From positions 744,001 through 808,000 of the forward strand of contig CAVPFL010000002.1 of assembly GCA_963703745.1 (NCBI GenBank): a DNA stretch of 64,000 bases, read 5' to 3'. Shown one piece after another: positions 42,545-51,236 of the stretch. Source of the stretch: AP-15 sp963703745 (GTDB taxonomy: Bacteria; Pseudomonadota; Alphaproteobacteria; ATCC43930; CGMCC-115725). Both the position numbers and the translations under genes were made by a program. Each line of letters starts with the position of its first letter. Position 1 is the stretch's first letter. The notes under the pieces were generated by a model. The model was not told the origin of the DNA. It ran no database searches and saw only the letters and a list, made by a program, of their open reading frames with translations.

Positions 42545-43699
42545 GTGGACGAGATTGAATGCGTCGTGATCGGTGCCGGAGTGGTCGGGCTTGCGACGGC
42601 CCGGGCTCTCGCGCTGGCGGGGCACGGTGTACTTGTCCTTGAACGTGCCTATACGATTGGGTTTGAGACCTCGTCGCGCAACAGCGAGGTCATACATGGT
42701 GGGCTTTATTATCCGGCCGGCACCCTGAAGGCACGCTGTTGTGTCGCCGGGCGCGAGAGCCTTTACCCCTATTGCCGCGAGCGTGGAGTCCCTCATGCCC
42801 AATTGGGCAAGCTGATCGTAGCTGCTGCAGAAAGTGAGATAGCGGGTATTGAGCGCATCGCCAACACGGCCCGGGCGAATGGCGTCGATGATTTGCAGTG
42901 GCTCACGGCGAGCCAGGCGCAACGGCTCGAACCGGCGTTACGTTGCGTTGCTGCGTTGCTGTCCCCTTCGACCGGTATCATCGACAGCCATGCGTTGATG
43001 CTCGCCTTTCAGGGCGAGGCCGAAGCGGCCGGCGCGATGGTAGTGCTCCGCAGCCCGGTGCTTTCCGGCCGGGTTCGCGACGATGGCTTCGAGCTCGCCA
43101 TCGGCGGGGACGAGCCGACCGTGATCCGCTGTCGCTGCCTCGTCAATGCAGCCGGACTCTATGCGCCCGCCCTCGCCCGGGCGATCGAAGGGGTCCCGCG
43201 GGAAACGATCCCGCCCGCCTATTTCTGTCGGGGGGTCTATTTTTCACTGACCGGTCCAGCACCGTTTCGGCGGCTCGTCTATCCTGTTCCGCCGCCGGGT
43301 GGCCTCGGCGTCCACATCACCCTCGATCTCGCGGGTCAGGCGCGCTTTGGCCCGGATGTCGAATGGGTTGCTGCGGTTGACTACGCGGTCGATCCGGCGC
43401 GCGGCGATGCATTCTATGCCGCGATCCGCACCTACTGGCCCGAGTTGCGGAACGGCGCGTTGCAGCCGGGCTATGCCGGGATCCGGCCGAAGATCTGTGG
43501 ACCCGAGGAACCGGCCGCCGATTTTGTCGTGCAGGGACCCGAAATCCACTGCGTGCCCGGGCTGGTCAACCTCTTCGGGATCGAATCGCCCGGGCTGACG
43601 GCATCCATGCCGCTCGCCGAAGAGGTTGTGCGCCAGCTGACACTTTCGCCCGCTGAACAACCCGCCCTGGTGAGCCAACCCGCAGAAGCTGCAGAATAG
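42545..43699 (+). CDS. FAD-dependent oxidoreductase, L-2-hydroxyglutarate oxidase-like
   Basis: DAO-family flavoprotein of 384 residues. The N-terminal Rossmann motif VVIGAGVVGLATARALALAG binds FAD. SSRNSEVIHGGLYYPAGTLK is the characteristic stretch of LhgO-like enzymes, and NLFGIESPGLTASMPLAEEV closes the FAD site. LhgO oxidises L-2-hydroxyglutarate, passing electrons to the quinone pool, and this is the likeliest role; a related 2-hydroxy acid is possible. Start is GTG 42545 with AGGGTGG upstream. It follows cobI by 74 bases and may have its own promoter. Confidence 0.85.
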   Translation: MDEIECVVIGAGVVGLATARALALAGHGVLVLERAYTIGFETSSRNSEVIHGGLYYPAGTLKARCCVAGRESLYPYCRERGVPHAQLGKLIVAAAESEIAGIERIANTARANGVDDLQWLTASQAQRLEPALRCVAALLSPSTGIIDSHALMLAFQGEAEAAGAMVVLRSPVLSGRVRDDGFELAIGGDEPTVIRCRCLVNAAGLYAPALARAIEGVPRETIPPAYFCRGVYFSLTGPAPFRRLVYPVPPPGGLGVHITLDLAGQARFGPDVEWVAAVDYAVDPARGDAFYAAIRTYWPELRNGALQPGYAGIRPKICGPEEPAADFVVQGPEIHCVPGLVNLFGIESPGLTASMPLAEEVVRQLTLSPAEQPALVSQPAEAAE

Positions 43700-43782
43700 G
43701 GTGCTCACCGACGCGTCGCCGGCGGTATCATCAGACCGACGGTCTTGCCCCCGACGGGACCGGGTCGCGGCGGAGTTCATCG

Positions 43783-44901
43783 ATGCTGATCGGCGTCCCA
43801 AAAGAGGTGAAAACCCATGAGTATCGCGTCGGGCTGGTCCCCGGGAATGTGCGCGAACTCGTGCACCACGGGCATAAAGTGGTCGTCGAGGCGGGAGCGG
43901 ACACAGAGATCGGCTTCGATGACGCAGCATACGAGGCGGCAGGTGCCGGCATCCTCGGAGGCGCCGCGGAGGTGTTCGGCGCCGCGGAGCTGATCGTCAA
44001 GGTCAAGGAGCCGCAACCGCGGGAGGTGGCGCTGTTGCGTGACGGGCAGGTTCTGTTCACGTATCTGCATCTCGCTGCCGACAAAGAGCTGGCTCAAGGG
44101 TTAATCCGATCGGGCGCTATCGCCGTCGCTTATGAGACAGTCACCGACCGGCATGGCGGTTTGCCGCTGCTCGCTCCGATGAGCGAGGTCGCCGGACGGA
44201 TGGCGGTGCAGGTCGGCGCTCATTGCCTCGAAAAAGAGCAGGGCGGCATCGGTGTGCTGCTCGGTGGCGTTCCGGGTGTCCCAGCCGCCAAAGTCGTTAT
44301 TCTCGGAGGCGGAGTCGCCGGTACCAATGCCGCGCGTATGGCGATGGGTATGGAGGCTTATGTCACGGTCATCGACAAGTCGCTGCCGCGCCTCTACGAA
44401 CTCGACCTGCAATTCGGGGCGCAACTCCACACATTGTTTTCCACGATGGAAAACATCGAGCGTGAAGTCATCGCCGCCGATCTTGTGATCGGCGCCGTGC
44501 TGATCCCGGGCGCAACGGCGCCAAAGCTCGTAACCCGTGAGCTTGTCCGGACAATGAAGCCGGGCGCAGTGGTGGTCGATATTTCGATCGACCAGGGAGG
44601 TTGCTTCGAGACGAGCTGGCCGACGACACACGCGGCACCGACCTACATTGCGGAGGGGGTCGTGCACTACTGCGTGACCAACATGCCCGGAGCGGTCGCC
44701 CGCACCTCGACGGTGGCACTCAACAATGCAACTTTACCGTTTATACTCGCGATCGCCGATCGTGGTTGGCAACAGGCGCTGTCTGAAGACCCTTATCTCA
44801 GGGACGGCCTCAATGTCTGTCGAGGCCGGGTGACGCATCCCGCCGTCGCTCGCGATCTCGAACTACCTCTAACGGCACCCGAGCGGGCTCTGGCTGAGTG
44901 A
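43783..44901 (+). CDS. ald: Alanine dehydrogenase
   Basis: NAD-dependent enzyme of 372 residues for reversible oxidative deamination of L-alanine to pyruvate. The start MLIGVPKEVKTHEYRVGLVP has the family Lys/Arg region. The NAD site is KVVILGGGVAGTNAARMAMG, and IDQGGCFETSWPTTHAAPTY with a catalytic Asp nearby is conserved. HLAADKELAQGLI includes the active-site His. Length matches the family. It stands alone between the FAD oxidoreductase and a methyltransferase gene. Confidence 0.95.
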   Translation: MLIGVPKEVKTHEYRVGLVPGNVRELVHHGHKVVVEAGADTEIGFDDAAYEAAGAGILGGAAEVFGAAELIVKVKEPQPREVALLRDGQVLFTYLHLAADKELAQGLIRSGAIAVAYETVTDRHGGLPLLAPMSEVAGRMAVQVGAHCLEKEQGGIGVLLGGVPGVPAAKVVILGGGVAGTNAARMAMGMEAYVTVIDKSLPRLYELDLQFGAQLHTLFSTMENIEREVIAADLVIGAVLIPGATAPKLVTRELVRTMKPGAVVVDISIDQGGCFETSWPTTHAAPTYIAEGVVHYCVTNMPGAVARTSTVALNNATLPFILAIADRGWQQALSEDPYLRDGLNVCRGRVTHPAVARDLELPLTAPERALAE

Positions 44902-45033
44902 ACGAAGCGGGAAGCTTTTTCGAAGCTGCGGGATAGGTAAGAACCGACCGACACCCGAAAAGCTCGACATTTCGGCTATGGATCGCCGAGCAGGCAGTCC
45001 CCATCTCTGACAGGAATAGCTCGAGAGGGGGAA

Positions 45034-45678
45034 ATGCCGCTCCTTCCGATGGCCGCACCCGTGGATGGTGATCAGCGGTTCGATATGTCGGCCCGTCCCG
45101 AGGCAGCGTTGGCTCGGCATACTGACGATGCGGCAATCGCCGCGGTCACCAACCTCTATCGCGAAGTCTTCCCGGCCGGCGGCGCCATCCTCGATCTGAT
45201 GTCGGGATGGGTAAGTCATCTGCCGCCCGAAATCCCCTATGCGCGCGTCGTCGGGGTCGGCATCAGCGCGTGCGAACTGGCGGAGAACCCGTTTCTCGAC
45301 GAATGGCGCGTGCAGGATTTGAACGGAAATCCGCGCCTTCCATTCGCCGCCGCGGAGTTCGATGGGGCGGCGATCTGCGTGGCAATCCAGCACTTGACGA
45401 GGCCCTGCGAGGTAATCCGGGAAGTTGGGCGGGTACTAAAGCCGGGAGCGCCGCTGATCGTCACCTTCTCGAACTGCTGCCTGCCGACGCGCGCCATCGC
45501 CTGTTGGCATCTCCTCGACGACGCCGGGCATCTTTGCCTGATAGCCCATTACTTCGCCGAGGCTGGAAATTGGACCGACATCCGCTGCCTGGACCGGACC
45601 CCGCCGGGCGGCGGAGACCCCCTCTATGCGGTGATCAGCCGCAGCCTCGGACCGGCGCCTCCGATGGGTGATGATTAG
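45034..45678 (+). CDS. SAM-dependent methyltransferase (class I)
   Basis: Rossmann-type methyltransferase of 214 residues, UbiE/type-11-like. Motif I is degenerate (GGAILDLMSGWVSHLPPEIP; the usual D-x-G-x-G reads DLMSGW). Later parts are recognisable: FDGAAICVAIQHLTRPCEVI and VGRVLKPGAPLIVTFSNCCL. Similar alphaproteobacterial proteins exist with the same MSGWVSH-type motif, so it is a genuine subfamily and not a broken enzyme. GAGAGGGGG precedes the ATG. Converges with apt, overlapping by four bases. The substrate is unknown. Confidence 0.75.
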   Translation: MPLLPMAAPVDGDQRFDMSARPEAALARHTDDAAIAAVTNLYREVFPAGGAILDLMSGWVSHLPPEIPYARVVGVGISACELAENPFLDEWRVQDLNGNPRLPFAAAEFDGAAICVAIQHLTRPCEVIREVGRVLKPGAPLIVTFSNCCLPTRAIACWHLLDDAGHLCLIAHYFAEAGNWTDIRCLDRTPPGGGDPLYAVISRSLGPAPPMGDD

Positions 45679-46190
45679 GAGTCGAAGGCTACCATCGAGG
45701 TGAACGGGACGTCGATACGGTCGCGCCCGCGGAGAAAATTGAGCTCGATGATACAACCGGCGGCAACCACCTCGCCGCCGCGTTGCCGAACGAGGTTAAT
45801 CGCGGCCTGCATGGTTCCTCCAGTTGCTACTAGATCGTCGAGCACGATCACCCGTTGACCACGCGTGATCGCATCCTCTTGAATTTCGATCGTGTCAGTC
45901 CCGTATTCGAGATCATAAGTAAAACGCACCGTCGCACCGGGCAACTTTCCCATCTTGCGGACCATCGCAAAGCCGCGGCCGAGTTCATAGGCGAGCGGCG
46001 CCGCGACCAGGAATCCGCGGGATTCGATGCCGACCAGGAGATCGGGCTTGTGCGGCTGCAACGCCCCGGCGAGGCGCCGCACAGTGGCACGCCAAGCGTG
46101 TGGGTGGGCAAGCAGTGTGGAAATGTCATAGAATAGAATACCGGGCTTCGGAAAATCGGGTATCGAGCGGATGTGCTGCTTGAGGTCCAT
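45675..46190 (-). CDS. apt: Adenine phosphoribosyltransferase
   Basis: Purine salvage enzyme of 171 residues converting adenine and PRPP to AMP. The PRPP-binding motif is VIVLDDLVATGGTMQAAINL. IRSIPDFPKPGILFYDISTL at the N-terminus and LLVGIESRGFLVAAPLAYEL are typical of Apt. ATG 46190 with CGAGGAATAG upstream gives the standard start MDLKQHIRSIPDFPKPG; a further ATG at 46214 is less likely. It is convergent with the methyltransferase gene and divergent from the mla operon. Confidence 0.96.
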   Translation of the reverse strand: MDLKQHIRSIPDFPKPGILFYDISTLLAHPHAWRATVRRLAGALQPHKPDLLVGIESRGFLVAAPLAYELGRGFAMVRKMGKLPGATVRFTYDLEYGTDTIEIQEDAITRGQRVIVLDDLVATGGTMQAAINLVRQRGGEVVAAGCIIELNFLRGRDRIDVPFTSMVAFDS

Positions 46191-46309
46191 GGCCGCTATT
46201 CCTCGAACGTCCATTCTCGGAGATCGAATTCGTTATCGTCGCGACATAACCGCTTTCTGCTCGGTTGGAAAGCCTCGCCCGTCAGATACCAAATCAGACT
46301 TCGGACCCC

Positions 46310-47446
46310 ATGGCGCCCGCGACCGCAACCCTCGTTGAGTCTGAAGAGTCCGGGTCGCTTATTTTGGCGGCAACCGGGGAATGGCTGGTGGGGAGTGCCG
46401 CCGAGCTCGATCGAAGGCTGCGCGGAGTCGAGGCGCCAAAGGGCGGGCGGGTGCTGCTCGATCTGACGGGGATCGATCGGCTCGATACCACCGGCGCCTG
46501 GCTGTTGCTACGAACCGAGCACGAACTGACAGAGCGTGGCAACGCCGTTGAGATGCGCAATTTGCGATCGAGCTTCGAGCCACTGATCGATCAGGTGCGT
46601 ACGGCCGGATTCGTGGCTCCGGCCAGGCATCTGCGACCGGCCCATCATACGATCGCCGGTTTCATCGCCCACATTGGGGAGGTTTCGCTCGGACTGATCG
46701 CCCGCGCGTACAGCATCCTCGGATTCTTCGGTCTGGTCTCGACGACTGCCGTCCGACTGATGCGCCATCCCCGCCGCCTGAGCGTGACGGCGATCGTCGC
46801 CCAGATGGAGCAGACCGGTGTGAATGCACTACCCATCGTTGGTCTGCTCACCTTTCTGATCGGGGTGGTCATCGCCTATCAGGGTGCCGATTATCTGCGC
46901 TTTTATGGGCTCGAGAGCTATACGGTCCAACTCACCGGGGCCAGCATCCTGCGCGAGCTCGGGGTTCTGCTGACGGCGATCATCCTCGCCGGCCGATCGG
47001 GCAGCGCATTTACCGCCCAGATCGGGACGATGCGCGTCAACGAGGAGATCGACGCGATGCGCACCATCGGCCTCGACCCGGTGGAGGTCCTGGTGCTTCC
47101 GCGACTATTCGGACTGATGCTGACCTTGCCGATGCTGACCCTCTGCGCCAATTTCATGGGTATTTTTGGCGGTGGTCTGATGGCTTGGAGCCAGCTCGGC
47201 ATCGGTATTCCGGAATTCCTTAACCATTTGTCCACGATCGCTCCATGGAGCTTCTGGATCGGAATGATCAAGTCGCCGTTCTTTGCCATCATCATTGCTT
47301 CGATCGGTTGTTACGAGGGATTTCAGGTGGCAGGGAGCGCCGAAAGCGTCGGCCGCCTCACGACGCTTTCGGTGGTTGAAGCAATCTTTCTCGTGATCGT
47401 GACCGACGCAGGGTTCTCGATCTTCTTTTCTGCCCTGCAGATCTGA
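46310..47446 (+). CDS. mlaE: MlaE-type ABC transporter permease with N-terminal STAS domain
   Basis: Inner-membrane permease of the Mla-type lipid transporter, 378 residues from ATG 46310 (a TTG at 46265 is also in frame). The first 100 residues form a STAS-like domain (LLDLTGIDRLDTTGAWLLLR), as in many alphaproteobacterial MlaE proteins. The permease part has five or so helices with ILRELGVLLTAIILAGRSGS and MRVNEEIDAMRTIGLDPVEV typical of the family. It heads a four-gene operon with the ATPase, the MCE protein and an auxiliary lipoprotein. Confidence 0.93.
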   Translation: MAPATATLVESEESGSLILAATGEWLVGSAAELDRRLRGVEAPKGGRVLLDLTGIDRLDTTGAWLLLRTEHELTERGNAVEMRNLRSSFEPLIDQVRTAGFVAPARHLRPAHHTIAGFIAHIGEVSLGLIARAYSILGFFGLVSTTAVRLMRHPRRLSVTAIVAQMEQTGVNALPIVGLLTFLIGVVIAYQGADYLRFYGLESYTVQLTGASILRELGVLLTAIILAGRSGSAFTAQIGTMRVNEEIDAMRTIGLDPVEVLVLPRLFGLMLTLPMLTLCANFMGIFGGGLMAWSQLGIGIPEFLNHLSTIAPWSFWIGMIKSPFFAIIIASIGCYEGFQVAGSAESVGRLTTLSVVEAIFLVIVTDAGFSIFFSALQI

Positions 47447-47448
47447 GC

Positions 47449-48267
47449 ATGCCGGATCTGGCGGAGGAGCCGATCATCCGCGTGCGCGGCCTAGTCAACC
47501 GGTTCGGTAGCGAGACCGTCCATGACGGCCTCGACCTCGACGTGCTCCGTGGCGAAGTCCTCGGTGTCGTCGGCGCGTCCGGGTCTGGGAAATCAGTCCT
47601 GCTGCGGACTATTATCGGTCTCAACCGACCAGTCGCAGGGAGTGCAGAGGTGTTCGGGCACAATATTCTAACGATGAGTAACATCGATCATCGAGAGGTC
47701 GAAAAGCGCTGGGGGGTTCTATTTCAAGATGGTGCGCTGTTCAGTTCGCTGACGGTTGCTGAGAATATCGAGGTCCCGCTGAAGGAATATTATCAGATGC
47801 CGTTGCGTCTGATGGATGAGATCGCAGCGTTCAAGGTCGGCATCGTGGGACTTCCCGAGGGGACAGGCGAGAAGTACCCGTCCCAGCTGTCAGGGGGGAT
47901 GCGCAAGCGCTCCGGCCTTGCGCGCGCCCTCGCGCTCGATCCAGAAATCGTCTTTCTCGACGAGCCGACCGCTGGGCTTGATCCGATAGCGGCTGCTGAA
48001 TTCGACACGTTGATCAGGGATCTACGGGGTAGCTTGGGTCTTACGGTATTCATGGTGACCCACGATCTCGACACTTTGTTTTCGATCTGCGATCGAGTCG
48101 CCGTTCTAGTCGACAGGAAGATTCGTGCCGGCACCTTAGAGCAGATGCTGCAAGACGATCATCCGTGGATCCAGTCCTATTTCCACGGCCCGCGCGGGCG
48201 AGCTGCCTTGCTCTCCGAAGGCGAACATTTGCCGAAACAAGGGACGCGGCTTGCCGCCACTCTTTAA
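47449..48267 (+). CDS. mlaF: MlaF-type ABC transporter ATPase
   Basis: ATP-binding subunit of 272 residues. Walker A is VVGASGSGKSVLLRTIIGL, the signature is SQLSGGMRKRSGLARALAL, and Walker B is EIVFLDEPTAGLDPIAAAEF, with the switch His in FMVTHDL. The C-terminal extension after the nucleotide-binding domain is normal for MlaF. It begins two bases after mlaE ends. It energises phospholipid movement between the outer and inner membranes. Confidence 0.95.
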   Translation: MPDLAEEPIIRVRGLVNRFGSETVHDGLDLDVLRGEVLGVVGASGSGKSVLLRTIIGLNRPVAGSAEVFGHNILTMSNIDHREVEKRWGVLFQDGALFSSLTVAENIEVPLKEYYQMPLRLMDEIAAFKVGIVGLPEGTGEKYPSQLSGGMRKRSGLARALALDPEIVFLDEPTAGLDPIAAAEFDTLIRDLRGSLGLTVFMVTHDLDTLFSICDRVAVLVDRKIRAGTLEQMLQDDHPWIQSYFHGPRGRAALLSEGEHLPKQGTRLAATL

Positions 48268-48291
48268 GTATCTCGCACCAAGAGAGAATAT

Positions 48292-49236
48292 ATGGAGACA
48301 CGTGCACATTATGTGGCGGTCGGCACCTTCGTCCTAGCGGTCATCTTTCTAGCCTTTGTCGCAGTTCTGTGGCTGGGACACACCGAATTTGGCGAGCAAG
48401 CCAAGCGTTACTACATATTCTTCAGTGGGTCGGTGGCGGGGCTCAACAAGGGTTCCCAGGTGCAATACAATGGAATTCCGGTTGGCCGCGTCGTCGACAT
48501 CCGCGTCGATCCCAACAATCTAGAGCAGATACAAGTAACGGTCGAGATCGACACAACCATTGTCGACATCAAGTCCGACGCCCGCGCGTTCCTCGATGCC
48601 AACATCCTGAACGGCATCGCCACAATCCAGATCCGCGGCGGGACGCGAGAGGCCGTTAATCTGGAGGCGCAGCCAGGGCACAAGTACCCGGTGATTAAGG
48701 CGGGCAGATCAGAGCTTGAAGAAGTAAAGGCCAGCCTTCCCGAATTGCTGCGGGATCTGAAAGAGGCTGTCCGCAGCGTAAATGCCCTGCTCAACGAGCA
48801 AAACCGCCAAGCAGTTTCCGATACTCTGCAAAATCTCCGTACGATTTCCGGGGCCCTTGTCGAGCCTAGCAAGGAACTGAGCGAGGTTGTCGATAACGCC
48901 AACAAGTCCGTTGTCGTGCTGAAATCATTTTTCGGTGACGTCGATCAGAGCTACACGGAGAAAGGCGGGCTGAAGGATCAGCTGTCGCAAACTCTCTCTG
49001 ACGCTGATCGGCTGGCCAAGAACCTCAACGAGTTGAGCCGGCAACTGCAACAGATTCTCCAGGAAAATCGGCCGGGCATCCGAAGTTTCACCCAAAGCAC
49101 CTTGACCCAGGTGAGTGATCTCGTCAGCGATCTGCAGCGGTTCGTAGCGGGGTTGAGTCGCTTTGCCTCCGAGATCGAACGGGATCCGGCGCGGTTGCTG
49201 TTCGGGGAGCGGCGCGAGGGGTATCGGCCACAATGA
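48292..49236 (+). CDS. mlaD: MlaD-like MCE-domain protein
   Basis: Substrate-channel subunit of 314 residues, anchored by an N-terminal helix (YVAVGTFVLAVIFLAFVAVL). One MCE domain follows (FSGSVAGLNKGSQVQYNGIP VGRV, then ANILNGIATIQIRGG). The long C-terminal part is helical and Gln/Leu-rich (LSRQLQQILQENRPG), longer than E. coli MlaD and like alphaproteobacterial MCE proteins. It follows mlaF by 24 bases and overlaps the lipoprotein start by four bases. The MCE ring sits in the periplasm and carries lipids between membranes. Confidence 0.94.
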   Translation: METRAHYVAVGTFVLAVIFLAFVAVLWLGHTEFGEQAKRYYIFFSGSVAGLNKGSQVQYNGIPVGRVVDIRVDPNNLEQIQVTVEIDTTIVDIKSDARAFLDANILNGIATIQIRGGTREAVNLEAQPGHKYPVIKAGRSELEEVKASLPELLRDLKEAVRSVNALLNEQNRQAVSDTLQNLRTISGALVEPSKELSEVVDNANKSVVVLKSFFGDVDQSYTEKGGLKDQLSQTLSDADRLAKNLNELSRQLQQILQENRPGIRSFTQSTLTQVSDLVSDLQRFVAGLSRFASEIERDPARLLFGERREGYRPQ

Positions 49237-49880
49237 CGTCGCCGGCGGCGCGAGTTTCGCGCCGGTGGGTCCTGAGCGCTGTCACGCTCGCATTGGCCGG
49301 TTGTGCGAGCCTGCTGGGGGTTGGCGCGGCACCACATCTTTATCGAGTTACCCCCGAGAGCACCTACCCGGCGAATTTGCCTCACCCGGCGGCGCTACTC
49401 CTCGTCGACGTGCCGCTGGCACCGGCCGGGCTGGACACGTCGCGGATCGCGTTGACCCGGTCTGCCGTCTCGATCGACTATTTCGCCGACTCGGAGTGGA
49501 CCGATCGGGTCCCCCTGCTGGTTCAGACCGCGCTTCTCGAATCGTTCGAGAACAGCAAGGCGATCAACGCGATTGACCGCGAATCGGTCGGGCTGCGGGC
49601 AGATTTCATCCTCAAGACCGAGATCCGCCATTTTGAGGCAATTTACGATTCGCCAGACGGAGCGCCTGAAGTGTGGGTGGCGATCATCGCCAGGCTCGTC
49701 AGTCCGTCGGACCGCGAGATCGTGGCACTGGCCTCGTTCGATCGGCACGTGCGGGCTACCGCAAACGAGATCCCACAGATTGTCCTCGCCTTCGACGAGG
49801 CATTGGGCGGGGTGATGGAGGACATCATCGTCTGGACTCTCCGCAATCCCGCTTTGTCGGCAAAGCGCCGTCCGCTATAG
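49233..49880 (+). CDS. ABC-type transport auxiliary lipoprotein (PqiC/ABC_trans_aux type)
   Basis: Protein of 215 residues with a lipoprotein signal peptide (RRWVLSAVTLALAGCASLLG) whose lipobox is LAGC. The core has LLVDVPLAPAGLDTSRIALT and ADSEWTDRVPLLVQTALLES, and the later IPQIVLAFDEALGGVMEDII typical of the family. These lipoproteins probably anchor MCE systems to the outer membrane, as PqiC does for PqiAB. It is the last gene of the mla-type operon and overlaps mlaD. Confidence 0.88.
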   Translation: MTSPAARVSRRWVLSAVTLALAGCASLLGVGAAPHLYRVTPESTYPANLPHPAALLLVDVPLAPAGLDTSRIALTRSAVSIDYFADSEWTDRVPLLVQTALLESFENSKAINAIDRESVGLRADFILKTEIRHFEAIYDSPDGAPEVWVAIIARLVSPSDREIVALASFDRHVRATANEIPQIVLAFDEALGGVMEDIIVWTLRNPALSAKRRPL

Positions 49881-49910
49881 TGATCACCTTTCGTTCACAA
49901 GAGTTGTCGT

Positions 49911-50744
49911 GTGGCGCGCGAGAACGGTCGAAAAAGTCTGCTCGTGGGTCGGGCCGAAATCGAGCGAATGGGCTTGGCAGCCGCGGTCGTCGGCGATTGC
50001 CGGCGTGAACTCGCCGCGCGCAACCGCAACATCGTCAGCGAGGCATTGGCCGGCGCTCCGGCCTCTGAGTGGCAGCATTACCCCGATGGGGAGGTCTACG
50101 ACCCGAAAAGCCACGCCCAATACTTTTATCACACGCATCCGGTGAACGGACGGCCTTTCCGAGAGCATGGGCATTTCCACACCTTTTTGCGCGCCGAGGG
50201 CATGCCGGTCGGGGCTGCGCCGCTGATCCTTCCCGAAATAGCGGTCGCCGACGTGCCGGCGCTACCCCCCCAGGCGCCACCGATAAAACGTGGTGCTAGG
50301 GAGGAGGTGAGCCATCTCGTGGCCATTGCTGTCGACTGCCAGGGCGAGCCGATCCGGCTGTTCACGACAAATCGCTGGGTCACCGGTGAAACCTGGTATC
50401 GCGCCGAGGATGTCATCGGCATGCTCGACCGATTCGCGATCACCGAGGTCGAGCCGTCGGAGACGCTCAACCGGTGGGTCGGCGCTATGCTTCAACTCTT
50501 CCGCCCGCAGATCGCAGCACTGCTGCGGATGCGCGACGACACCGTGATGGCATGGCGTCGCCGACGCCGCACGCACGTCTTCGAGGATCCGGCCCTCGAA
50601 ATTACCTCGAGCTTGGATATTCGCCTCGACGCCCAGCTCGCTTTCCTCGACCGGGCTCGATCCGAACCGATCGCTCGAGCCCCGGATCGTATGCCGGTCC
50701 TGCCGGTGATGGCAGAAGGCTGGGACGAGAGTCACCCGGGCTGA
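49911..50744 (+). CDS. Conserved-looking protein of unknown function with His-rich motif
   Basis: Protein of 277 residues starting at GTG 49911. The section HYPDGEVYDPKSHAQYFYHT, then HPVNGRPFREHGHFHTFLRA, is dense in His, Tyr and Asp and could bind a metal. A later section LFTTNRWVTGETWYRAEDVI and an Arg-rich stretch (MAWRRRRRTHVFEDPALEIT) look conserved. No signal peptide or membrane segment is present. It follows the mla-type operon by 30 bases in the same direction and may be cotranscribed. I do not recognise a characterised family. Confidence 0.65.
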   Translation: MARENGRKSLLVGRAEIERMGLAAAVVGDCRRELAARNRNIVSEALAGAPASEWQHYPDGEVYDPKSHAQYFYHTHPVNGRPFREHGHFHTFLRAEGMPVGAAPLILPEIAVADVPALPPQAPPIKRGAREEVSHLVAIAVDCQGEPIRLFTTNRWVTGETWYRAEDVIGMLDRFAITEVEPSETLNRWVGAMLQLFRPQIAALLRMRDDTVMAWRRRRRTHVFEDPALEITSSLDIRLDAQLAFLDRARSEPIARAPDRMPVLPVMAEGWDESHPG

Positions 50745-50766
50745 GGCGGCACCCTCGCCATCGATC

Positions 50767-51015
50767 TTACTTTGGAAGCGGCTGCGATAGAGGCGCGCGC
50801 GGAGAGAGGTTGCCGGCATTCAAGCATTCCTTGAGCTTGGCATCCCGTTTCGTATTCGATTCCGCACTGTAGTCGGGATAGGCGGTCTGAGCCTGCTTGG
50901 CGCATTTATCAGCCGCCTTCCAGGAGTTGACCACCGCGTTACCCTGTTGGCTCGCATCGGCCGTCCCGATCAGGAGCAGCAGCAGAGCGCCCAACGCGAG
51001 CCCGAGCGGTTTCAT
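50767..51015 (-). CDS. Small exported protein of unknown function
   Basis: Protein of 82 residues with a clear signal peptide (MKPLGLALGALLLLLIGTAD ending at ADA). The mature part is about 60 residues with two Cys (ADKCAKQAQ, LKECLNAG) that could form a disulfide. ATG 51015 has GAGGAGGT upstream. It is convergent with the preceding gene and divergent from the GST gene. Its role is unknown. Confidence 0.75.
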   Translation of the reverse strand: MKPLGLALGALLLLLIGTADASQQGNAVVNSWKAADKCAKQAQTAYPDYSAESNTKRDAKLKECLNAGNLSPRAPLSQPLPK

Positions 51016-51126
51016 TGGCACCTCCTCGTCTGACCGGGACGGTGATGATGCGGTCCCGATCACTCCACTATACACTAGTTAGCCCCCGACCGAAGTTCCC
51101 GACCCACAGGATATCCGGACGGCGGC

Positions 51127-51158
51127 CTGGCCGGCGCGGTCCCGCCGGCCAGTTTCGT
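51127..51158 (+). other. Strong hairpin in the GST leader
   Basis: Perfect ten-base stem CTGGCCGGCG / CGCCGGCCAG with a six-base loop (51127-51136 and 51143-51152), followed by TTTCGTT. It lies about 80 bases upstream of the GST start, in the 5' leader, and resembles an intrinsic terminator with a weak T-run. It could attenuate transcription into the gene. Confidence 0.5.
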
Positions 51159-51236
51159 TCTAGTTCGACCCAGGCGGCCGTTGCGCTAGGCAAGAAACTG
51201 GGGCTCCATACCTGCGAATCTGACGGAGGAGACACG

